NCBI GenBank assembly: GCA_001574975.1
Contig: KQ965810.1
Location: 171,718-235,717 of the forward strand
From: Gonapodya prolifera JEL478
Taxonomy: Eukaryota > Monoblepharomycota > Monoblepharidomycetes > Monoblepharidales > Gonapodyaceae
DNA length: 64,000 bases
Direction of reading: 5' to 3'
Part shown: positions 51,344-61,029 of the stretch, in pieces
Layout of the letters: every line of letters begins with the position of its first letter
Position numbering within the stretch: the first letter of the stretch is position 1
The notes under the pieces: generated by a model
Told to the model about the DNA's origin: nothing
What the model saw: only the letters and a program-made list of their open reading frames with translations
Databases searched by the model: none
Made by a program: the position numbers and the translations under genes

Positions 51344-53234
51344 TCACCACCTCCCATGCACGTGCTTCCGAATGTAGCTATCGTATACCTCTTGCACGTC
51401 TTGCATCTGCTTGTCGGTTAGTGGGGAAAGCTGGGCGGCTGACACGTTGTCGAGGACCTAAAGATTGGAGGTTGGTGGAAACAAAAGGAAGGCTTAAAAC
51501 GTGATACTCGGCACTCATTTCTTTTTCCTTACCTGCCCCTTGGTCCGACATCCCGGAATAACCACACTGACACCTTGAAACATCAGAATCCACCTCAACG
51601 CGAACGCGCTCAAGGGCACACCACCCGCGATCTGCTCCAATTTCCCAACAGCGGGAAGCGCGGTGTCCTCGAGCACGTGCCCAAGCCCAGACCAGGTCTC
51701 CCCCGCGTCAAACACCTGCCCCGTCTTGTTGAACGTGCGGTGGTCCGAGTCTGCTAGGGACGAGATGTAGCTGGGTGTGATCTTGCCCGTGAGAAGCCCC
51801 GACGCAAGTGGGACGCGAGGAATGATGGCGACGGATTTGGACTGGGCGAGGGGAAGAACCTGGAGAGCGAATTGGTGTTGTGGAGATAGTGAGTGTGATC
51901 GGTGGGTCGTGCAAAGCTACATGACATAACCAACGCACCTGCGCTGCCACCTTGAGTCTGAACGCGTTGAAAATTATTTGTATCGACGCTAAGTCGGGAA
52001 CGTTCTGGTGGGTGGTGAGGGTGGTGTTACAATGTTTGGTAGATGGAAGCCGACCGCGAAGAACAGTATAAGTGGATTAAAAGAGCGAAGAGCGGGGTTG
52101 GAAGGAGAAATACCGATCAGCTCCAGCTGGGTTTACGGCTTTATATGAAACCCGATTCCTTGCTACGGTGGTAACCCCCTTCCCAGGCAACCACAGGCTT
52201 CACCACATGCTCTCTCTATCTGTCATCAGCCTTGCGCCCGAGACTGGGCTTACCAGACCACCACCGCTTACTTCTTTTCCCTGTGTAAGCTCCAACCCTC
52301 GAAGCTCACAACCCACTTCCATCGACGCGCACCACTTCTTCATCTGCGAACCCACCTCCAAGCACCACACGGCCTCTTCGCACGTCTCCACGCTGACCCC
52401 GAAATACTGCAGCAACCGATTCTCGTCCCGGAGTTTCCGCAGCGCGTCGAACACGGACCCATCCTGAAGGACGGAGAAGGGAGGGCAGTGCAGCTGGAGA
52501 AGGTCGAGAGTGGTGACGCCTAGGCGGCGGCAGCTGGGGGGTTGAGTGAGTGGGATGGGTGCGCGACAAATATCGTGTCCAGAAAGAAGCACCCGTTTTG
52601 ACTTCTAACTCGGTACCGCGATATATGCTCCAACAAGAGCTCCACTTTCCACCTCAGTCAAACATCAATTGTCAAATTTGATTCTTGAGGAGCCCCTCAA
52701 AGTGCTATCTGCCGGCTGCGGTGGCAGATTCTTTGACCCTCGTCGCTTCCACATCTTCTGACGCCAATTTCTTCTTACCTTCCCTGAGCTGACGCCTTGA
52801 GTGCCTCGTAAGTATAGTTCTGCGGACCGTGAGGTTGGGACGAGATCGGGCTTTCGACATCCCCGTGGCACCTTCCAGCCTTGGTGAGGACGTAAATCTT
52901 TGGTGCGTCGGGGGGCCGCTCGGCAAGCACTTTCCCGATGATGCGTTCAGAGGTGCCATCGCCGTATACGTTTGCGGTGTCGAAAAGGTTTCCACCCGCG
53001 TCGAGGTAAGCCTTTGCGGCCTCGATGGACTCGGACTCGGTGGAGTTCTGCCAGGATCCACCGGGACCTTGGAAAAGCAGGGGCGATGTTGGACGGCCGA
53101 ATGAAAATGTTGGAGAATTGAATCGAGCAGCTTCTCGGTCACTTACCAGCGAGCTGCCAGGCACCGAATCCGATTTCTGAGACCTGCCAGCCAGTCTTAC
53201 CGAACGGGCGAAGCGGAATGGAGGTCACGGTCAT
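51344..53234 (-). CDS. Aldo-keto reductase
   Basis: ATG at 53232-53234: MTVTSIPLRPFGKTGWQVSE then IGFGAWQLAG, a standard start. Exon 2 has GGNLFDTANVYGDGTSERII (catalytic Asp and Tyr) and APKIYVLTKAGR (Lys). Near 52.52 kb is LDLLQLHCPPF (His). Later exons give SVAIIPRVPLASGLLTGKIT, SAFALRWILMFQGVSVVIPG and a C-terminal helix DKQMQDVQEVYDSYIRKHVH ending GRW. The tetrad Asp-Tyr-Lys-His is complete, so an NADPH-dependent carbonyl reductase is expected. Introns near 53.08-53.15, 52.58-52.80, 52.0-52.26, 51.86-51.95 and 51.46-51.53 kb. Physiological substrate unknown. Confidence 0.85.
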
Positions 53235-53824
53235 CGTCGCGTGGGGGTGATTGAGCGTCGATCACAGAATGGGCTGATCGAGAGCTCGGGTTTCCTTCCG
53301 AAGTCATGCTTTTTTCTGGCCGAGGATGTCCACACCGCAGCGGAGTGATGATCACGTTGCGCGGGGGCTTCGAAAGAAGCACCTCGTGGGTAATACATTT
53401 GAGAAGAGTGGATTCGAGTTGCGAGTTCGAGAGCTGTCGTTATCTGCGTGTAGAATTTCCCCCCCCTCCAGGGCCCGCGGAAGACTATATTTTGCATTAT
53501 CTTTTTTTAGCTGACGGAAAAAGATTTATTGGAGCGTTTTATTGCGTTTCAGTCGTGCGACGCATCCTTCACATTGTTGTCATGCAGCATCCATTTCCAC
53601 CGATTCTCACATAACTTTTACACTTGTTAACTCTGGTTCTCTTTGAAATACAAATTGACATACTACTCGATAATTGAGCTTTTATCACTGCTAAAAACAC
53701 ATAACTGAAAAACATTTACAAGCAGACAAGCGAGGTCACGTTACAAATGACCAAACAAAAGAGACTCTTCCCAACAGCAAGACCGCGATACAACACCACT
53801 TCCATCCCGCATCCCTCAACGCAC
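53235..53824. other. Intergenic, AT-rich
   Basis: Promoter side of the aldo-keto reductase and 3' flank of the RdRP gene. AT-rich from 53.50 kb. No gene seen. Confidence 0.45.
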
Positions 53825-56800
53825 TCAAACGTCCTCCCCCTCGTTAGTCCACTCGATTCCACTCATCCCCGCCTCCACGGGCACCTCATCCACATTGAAT
53901 CCCGTCCTGAAGCCCACCGACTCGACTTTGAGCCTCATCAAGGGGGCGAACTGCGCCGCGACGCTCAACGACGGGCCCTGCAGCGACCCGGCCAAGATTG
54001 AACGCAGTTCGTGCCCGCACACCTCCCACACGTAGCTGCTGCGGCTGTGCTTGTAGATGAGTGCGGCTTTGAGCTTGAGCAGCCGGTCGCGCCCGTTGGT
54101 GCCCCGCAGGGCAAGCGAGTGCAGTTCTTGGTCGGCAGGGCTGGTTTCGAACAGTTGTCGGAACCGCGCCATCACGGCGTCCCGCCCAGTCAGGCCCTTC
54201 AAAACGGTGAGCTCGTTTTCCACGTCGGGGTTTTCGGGGGCGGCTGCTTGAGCGGAGGATGTGGGTATGGGACCTAGTTTGGCGTTGAGCTCTTCTTTCC
54301 AGTAACCGGCCCAGAGAGGAAGCTCGGTGGCAAATATTGAGTCCCGCACCAAACGCATGTCATGAGCCCAGTGCTTGTCCGATCCGAACAGGGCGTCGTC
54401 ACGGTCAAAGTATTCAATAATTTCGGGACTGAAGACCAACCATCCAGGATGTCAGCACGAGCACAACAAAATGCCCGTGAGAAACACGACTCACCACTGG
54501 GTAGCCTTGCTCAGTCCAGCCACGCGCTCTTGCAAAAGTTGATCGGATCCGGCAGCCAACTCATGCAAGAAGCGAGCGTACTTGGGCTGCGTGGCGGCGA
54601 CCTGTTTCGCCTTGCTGGATCCCGTCTTCCACCAAACAGGAGGCTGGCCCTTGTGATGCTTCAGAAAAAAGTCCTTGTGCATCTTTTCGACCTCGGAGTT
54701 CAGGAACTCGCCATTCTTCCGAGCGTCTAAAAGTCTGGATTGTGTCGACATGCGTAATATTCATCAGCAAGGTTGGATTCTCCAATCCACTTGCGCGGCG
54801 CAAAACCGACTCACCGAGCCGCAATATGGGCAAATCGTAATGCTGACGGACTGTCCATCCCCCATTTATCCACCGCAGCAGCCCACAGCATCGTGTACCA
54901 TCCGACCTTGGCATTGGTGGCAGTAGACCACTCCAGGACGCCCCGTGCCAAGAGTGGCCGGCCGTACTGCTCTCCTGTATGGTCCTTTACCAGATCCTTG
55001 ACGACCTCTTTTGATTGGGAGAATGATTCTTCCACATCATCGGGCGTCTTCGGGACGTCCCGCTGGCACTTGAACGAGTCGACAATTTCCTTGAGCCAGA
55101 TAACAACGGCTCGGTCCCCGTCGTAGTCACCCCCGGCAATGCGCGAGGCCTCGCGAACGTCTCCTTCAACCTGGCGAGCAAGTGTTTATCACCAAACTCT
55201 ACCATGTCGTTCATGGTCACACGTGACACTCACAGACATCATGCACACGTCATCGTATCCTGCAAGTTGGGGATAGTCGCGGATGTCGGCCACCCTGAGC
55301 TTTTGTCCGTCTGTGGGAAGCACGGCCGGGTTTCTCAGGATGACGACTTCCCGGCCTGCAAGAGCATTGGTGAACCCTGGAACTTGAACCAAAATTTCAC
55401 CCTCTTTGAGAGTTCCTTTTGGGGCAGGAACAATGGTGTACATTCCGGCCTCCTGGATGGGAATGTGGGCGCTGGTCCACATTGGGGAGAGTTTCCACTG
55501 GATGTGATCGACGAGTTTGCTCCGAATGTAAGGTTCTTTGGCGTCAAAGCCAGCGCAAAGGTTGTGCGCAAGGCGACTAAAACCAGACAGGCCTGCTGAC
55601 ACAGGCTGGGTCATGAGCGCCTGGATCGCGTTTGGGATCATGTTGGGTTGGAGGAATGTGTCGATGAGAGTTTCTGTGGCTTTGGCCTGCAACCAAATAA
55701 TGTCATGTGGCAATAAGGCGGATACGCGATTGTCGAATTTCAACACACCACAAGATTGCGAAACGGCTCTTCAGGCACACCACCGCACTCCAACACGTTC
55801 ACCAGCTGCTGATTTAAATTAGCGAGGCTGACGTGTGTGAGCTTATATGGTATTGGGGGAGTAAATTTGAAAATTTCGAGCCAAACAACAATCTTGCGAC
55901 AGCGTATGAGTAACTTACAGCGACAACCTCCAAAGTTCCCGGCTGGCTCAATTCTTCTGGCGGAGAGACATACTTGTGCATCGACTTTCTAAATGCGATG
56001 TCGGGCTGTTGATTGCATTCAAGGTGTCCTTTTTAGTGGTCGTCACGAATCATATCGCCCTGCACCGAACTTCAACCCTCACCGTACGCCCATTCAGCTC
56101 CTCCCTCCTCGTCCTCCCAACTTCACCCAGCTCGTCTGTCCTATCCATCACGAGGAGGCCCTTGAACCCCAAGTAGCGGATCTGCATCGCATTGGGGAGA
56201 GACCCAGTGCGCCCAAGGGCACTGCACACGTGCTCCATCACGCGACGACTGACCAGCCCCGCGCCGTCTGTCATAGCCTCCCCCGGGTTTCCCGCTGGGT
56301 GCACGTCGTCGAGGTCGTACACGATCGCGATATCAGGCGGGAGTTGTACTGCGTCCGTGGAGCTCCCCCAGAGATCTAAGCGGGCAAGGAACTTGCCCGT
56401 GAGTTGGGACAGGTTGCGAGGAAGAGGGGGCATGTGGCGCGAGAGAAGGAGCCACGGCGGGAGAAGGTCCGGGAGGTGCGCGGGGCGGGAAGAGTGTGCG
56501 GAAAGAAGATATATCCCATACTGATGGGGAGTTGGTATGTGGATTAATAGCGACCAGCTCGTGTTCACAAGGTCAAAGGACTCACATCTGTCGCGGCTGC
56601 ACGCATAGATACCGCTTCTCTGTCCCCCTGATAAATCAAAGCATGTGAGATCTTTTACGCCTTTCACACCACACGCGCAACTCTTTCACGTACCTGCACC
56701 ACCTTGAAATGCAAGAACTCAAATACGCCACCTGCCAACTCGACCGTCCGGAGGCTTTTCTTGATGGACCTTCTTTTCTGGTCTGGCTTCTCTCCTGCCG

Positions 56801-57409
56801 ACTTTCCCTGGACTTGTCCCTTGCCTTCCGGCTGCGGGTCAGACGCCACCATCCCAGCATCCACATACACCTGCAGCACGCACGACGATCCGACACAACG
56901 CAGGAGGCGGTTTCCCTTTGCCAAGATAAGTGGGGGAATCACCTCGACAGCCAGCGTGGTCACCGTGTCGTTGTTGGAGTCCCCGCTGCTGATGTTGGTA
57001 CTGGGGGAGACGGGGTACACCCGCATCCCGTAGACCAAAGTGCCTTTCAAGAACGCCGTCGATGGTTCAACCGGCGGTGGTGAGAGCGCGGCGATGGTGT
57101 CGTAACCCGGGTTCAGAGACGGGATTTTGCCGCCTCTGCATCTGAGCAGGGTCCACGCGGGGCGGAACCCGTCCCATGTAATTGGCACAGTGGAGGCGGT
57201 CTTTGCACTCTCAACCGCTGCAGCGCCCGCGAACGCATGAAGCACTCTCCCGACAGCATCAAATGGGCCCTGCGGGTCGTTCAGAGCCGCAACGAGGATT
57301 GCGTCCATCGCAGCCGGGTGCTCGTATGCGAATGCTCGATAGCGCGTGGCGTCAGTGGTTGTGGTTATGGTGAGTGGGTAAAGCAGGGCCAGGTGGAGGG
57401 TGTACACGA
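53825..57409 (-). CDS. Eukaryotic RNA-dependent RNA polymerase (RNA silencing), C-terminal part of a probable chromodomain fusion
   Basis: Copies RNA into double-stranded RNA for Dicer. Motifs in order: LAKGNRLLRCVGSSCVLQVY, VVQ-GDREAVSMRAAATD across an intron, LTGKFLARLDLWGSSTDAV, EAMTDGAGLVSRRVMEHV and AMQIRYLGFKGLLVMD. After another intron: PDIAFRKSMHKYVSPPEELS (the RxSMxK signature), then REVVILRNPAVLPTDGQKLR and VADIRDYPQLAGYDDVCMMS. The catalytic loop IAGGDYDGDRAVVIW lies at about 55096-55137, with DYDGD matching the family DxDGD. TGEQYGRPLLARGVLEWSTA and the last exon (IEYFDRDDALFGSDKHWAHD) complete the domain to a stop at 53825. Every catalytic element is intact. No ATG lies near the start of the coding-like frame; the first in-frame ATG (AAMDAILVAA) is about 25 codons inside it. 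Upstream the same frame runs into the chromodomain segment. Confidence 0.88.
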
Positions 57410-57580
57410 CTGCGGAGTGGGCGAGTAAATCGGTTGTGGGTTCGAATTGAAAACGAAGCGATGTGTCATAAATGCGAATGACAATATCAAAGTCGAGTCA
57501 GTCAGGTGAACGCACAACCTGTTCCCAAACACCACTTATTCCCCAATCCACCATGCCCCCCTCCCTGCCGATTGACTCAC
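57410..57580 (-). other. Predicted 171-nt intron joining chromodomain and RdRP frames
   Basis: Donor GTGAGT, acceptor CCGCAG. It removes the in-frame TGA at 57498-57500 and keeps phase 1 on both sides. It is longer than most introns nearby. The unspliced sequence is also open apart from that single TGA, so retention would give a truncated chromodomain-only protein. Confidence 0.55.
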
Positions 57581-58765
57581 CGTCCCAATCCAGCTGCGTC
57601 TCACACATCTCGGCCAAGTGCTGCATTGTGGCGGACGCGCGGTGGCCCAACGAGGGACCACGTACGTCTGCGGTGGGGAGCAGGACTTGGTAGGATGGTT
57701 TGGGTGTAGGAGTAATGGAGGTTGGTGGTGGTAGTGCAGCACGCTTTGGTGCGGGGAGAGCAGCCTCAAAACCCCCATCATCGTCGTCCGGGCGCTTTCG
57801 CTTGAGTGAGTTTGAAGAGGGCGGGAGAGGGAGAGTGGTTGTGGGGTTTATCATCCGGTGTGAACTAGAGTCCTCCGGGAGGTTGGGTGCACCTGGCAGC
57901 ATCGCATTCGGCTGCCCCTGCGCCTGCGCCTGCAGGGTGCCACGGAGGCCGACCTGGAACTGGGAGTTTGTGTTGATGGGGACCATTGCCGGGCGACTGC
58001 GCTTCTCTGCACATCGGAGGTCGTATGCGGCCACCTTATCGCGGTCTACTTTGAGGAGTTCGTGGCGGGGTTCCCAGGTCTGGGTTTTTTTTGAGGTGAG
58101 AGAAATCCGGTGTAAGAACAAGAGCAGAAGCCGGAGTGGGAGTAGCAGCACAAGTGGGAACAGGAGCAGGAGCAGGACAGCAAGTGTCAGCGACGCTGAA
58201 ATGGAAACTGAGCCTGTCGAAATCTCCCCTCCTCCACCACCAAGTGCACCAACACGATATATTCCCCCTCCCCCCACCACCTTCTCCCCTTTCAAGTAAG
58301 AAAAACTCACGTCTTTCCATTCACTCTTTCCTGCCGGATCGACCCATGAGACCTTGTACCACCAGCCTTTTTGGCCCTTTACGTTTTCGCGAGCCTTGAA
58401 TGCGCCGATACGGCGATTTGACCATCTGCGATGGAAGTCTTTGAGCACGCCGTAGTCTGTAAAAACCGATTTGGGCTCCCATGTCTGTGAATCATTTGCA
58501 TGTGAGGCCGGAGGTCGGATGTTAAGGTGATGGGAAGAGCGCTCACGTCGTCCCAGATGCGGCCATCCGAGGGATCCCACTCAACACGGTAAAACCGATC
58601 AGCGTCGCCCGGGTCCTTGTAGCCGTAAGCGTTGATGCGGCGAACAGACCTGCGTGCAGGTGAAGGCAGGCAGGAGTGAGGGCAGGCAATGCATCCGTGG
58701 CAGAAACTGGATGCCTACCATTCGCGATCGCCGATCGAGTCTGAGCTCGAGTCCGGTTCGGCCAT
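57410..58765 (-). CDS. Tandem chromodomains, probable N-terminal part of a chromodomain-RdRP fusion
   Basis: Exons 58765-58719, 58649-58547, 58484-58311 and 58079-57581 splice in frame. After MAEPDSSSDSIGDREW, chromodomain 1 reads SVRRINAYGYKDPGDADRFY then RVEWDPSDGRIWDD, and across an intron TWEPKSVFTDYGVLKDFHRR. Chromodomain 2 reads NRRIGAFKARENVKGQKGWW then YKVSWVDPAGKSEWKD, and across an intron TWEPRHELLKVDRDKVAAYD. Both keep the Y-x-V-x-W and TWEP core that forms the aromatic cage for methyl-lysine. A linker with a nuclear signal (SLKRKRPDDDD) leads to QHLAEMCETQLDWDG. A GTGAGT donor (57575-57580) and CCGCAG acceptor (57410-57415) then join GAC-G to TC-GTG of the RdRP in phase. Unspliced, the frame hits a TGA at 57498-57500. 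An acidic stretch upstream (to about 58930) may extend the N-terminus. Confidence 0.75.
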
Positions 58766-59975
58766 TCCGCATGCAATCTGGCAGAGGTGTGGGCCCCATT
58801 CTGCAGCCTCACACTGGCCTCCTGCGGACTCACAAAATGTAAGTCTCAATTCTTCTTCTTCCTCCTCTTCCTCCTTCGCCCTTTGGCGGTCATGGTCCAA
58901 ACGAGAGTGAAGGTCGTGAAAATAAATTAACTGGGAGGATTGTAGCTGTTTTCATTACTCATTTGCATAACAATACATGCTTTTTACTGAATGTACAGCC
59001 AGATTCTGCGAAACTGGACTGCGGATACGCAGGATGCCACTTGCAAACTTCATTTCTCATTATCTTCCAGGTTGTTGGGTTGGAAGACATCGACCTCTGG
59101 ATGTCGCCCACAGTCCTCCCAAACAGAACATAGGAAAATGGTGCCCCGCTGTGAAAAGAACAGTGGTACCAGAACAGGTGGAGACGCTATACATTGCTTC
59201 TGTTTCTTTATTGATTCTGTCTCAAGGTAAAACTGCACATGTACAACTGAGAGGCCCACTATTACATTTTCATTTTGCGCTTTCATTGGCGTGCTTCGTG
59301 CTTCTTCAGCGAGGCGCTGCTCACAACAGTTGCGCCAGCAGCAGGCCTCTGATTAATCAATTTGTTCGCTTTGATGGAAGGTGAAAACGACGCTCATAGG
59401 TTCAGTCCGCGAGCAGCAAGTGAGGACTACTCACTTTTGATCACGTGAGCAGCGGTGAACTTGTCTTGTATGTATACCGCCCACTTCCGTCACAATAGAC
59501 CTTCGTCTTTTCAACCAGGGCTCAACAAGCAAACGCACTTTTCGCATCGCTATGAGAGCAACAGTGGTCTGGCGATACGAAAGAAAGGCGTGCACTTGAT
59601 GTGGATCGGCGACACTGCAACGACACGTGCTGCCATTATTGTGGAATCAATGCCGCAACGATCACCCCCAGACAAGTTAGATAGCGCACCTTGCGGGGTT
59701 GAGATGAGCTGCTTTTTATGGTTTGCCGCTTGAGTCGCCCATTGAATGAATAATTAGGCTGCAAAATGATGGACAGGGACAAGTCCTGACCAATTTCGCT
59801 TCACCCCTTCCCGTCCCATTTCCTCTTTCCCACACTGGGGATTACTATGACCAAACTTTGATATGCGATGTCTACCGTGCTCGCTATTCCATTGCTGCAG
59901 AAGTGACGGTATTGCGTCAAGGGAAGGAGAAGAGGACATCCCTGTCCTTGGCGCCTTGGCGGTGCCTTACCTGTT
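58766..59975. other. Promoter side of the chromodomain-RdRP gene, and intergenic
   Basis: The first 165 nt may be coding on the minus strand (acidic Glu run). Beyond that I find no gene; open frames lack domains. A GC/AT mix typical of intergenic DNA. Confidence 0.4.
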
Positions 59976-61029
59976 ATGAATTGCCTTTATCTCAGGGAAT
60001 CCGCCTTCATCTCCCGCCCGCTCTCTCGTCTTCCAAGCAAAGTTCATTCCATATGCGCGCTTGCTGCGTCCCTCACTCTCCTATGCGCTCTCTCCACACG
60101 CGTGGCGCCAGCAGACACAAACCTTTCTTCACTTGTCTCCAAATTTGCAGCAAACCCATCTGTCGGCCCAACGGCAATGGCCTACTGCTCCTCCATTCTC
60201 TCCATCAAAATGCCTGGAATTGCATTCACTGGCACGTCCACCCACTACGCTCACACGGCCACATCCACAGTCTTTGTGGCCGCACATCCAATGACCACAC
60301 TCATCACAGTCAGGCAAGTTCTCTCCATTCTGCCAGAGCGTCCGCTGGTTTCTTGTTTATTTACCAAAAATTCAATCTTCTCCCATCAGCAAAGTTCCTG
60401 CTCCAACTGCGTCACCACCGCCATCCCAGTTGAATATACATCTGTTTCAAAGCCCCCCTGGCTTCCCTGCAAACAACTCTGTGCCTGTGTCCTGCGCCTG
60501 TTTGTGTCTTAATCTGACAACACCACTGCCAGCTCTCACAAGCTGCAGACAGACACAATAACCCTTTTGGTGCTTGCCATGCTATATCTTACTTCCACTA
60601 CCACAGCAACCACTTCCACAACTACGGCAACCACTACAACTGCCATGGCAACCACAACCGCAATAACAACTACCACCATGATGCTGTGCCCTTCCAGACA
60701 ATTAAACTGCAAAAACACATGCAAGAGCCTCAAATCAGACAACTTCAACTGCAGGTCATGTGGCTACATGGTACTTTCAACTATCACCTGCATTCTTTTT
60801 CCCTCAGGCTCAGCCGGTCCCAACATCCCTATTGCCCACTTGCCACCACAGTGACCCTCCAGCTCCACCTGCCAGGGCAGATTCTGCACCTACACCACAC
60901 TATGCAACACAACACCTGCTCTACCTGGAACAAGTGGTTGCTTTGTCCAGATTGACTACTTTGAAAGATGCACATACATGGGCAACCTGACTGTCAAGGT
61001 GGACAATGTCATGCCCAGTACCACATTTT
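59976..61029 (+). CDS. Predicted secreted Thr/Cys-rich protein running into a CpG-depleted island
   Basis: From ATG 59976 the frame gives a hydrophobic leader (VHSICALAASLTLLCALSTR) followed by VAPADTNLSSLVSKFAANPS and GPTAMAYCSSILSIKMP, a pattern seen in small fungal secreted proteins. At about 60314 an AG|GCAAGT site looks like a GC-AG donor, with acceptor CCATCAG near 60390. Spliced, it continues KVPAPTASPPPSQLNIHLFQ and PVSCACLCLNLTTPLP to a TAA near 60560. Further right another Cys-rich segment, TCQGRFCTYTTLCNTTPALP then GCFVQIDYFERCTYMGNLTV, ends at TTF-stop (61029-61031). It could be a later exon of the same gene. A Thr-rich simple-sequence stretch (60590-60680) lies between. Exon structure is uncertain and the 3' half may be decayed. 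Confidence 0.4.

Noticed and set aside
53825-57409. RdRP as a viral insertion
   Set aside because: DYDGD, RxSMxK and MTDGAG motifs and many introns mark the cellular RNA-silencing RdRP family, not viral polymerases.
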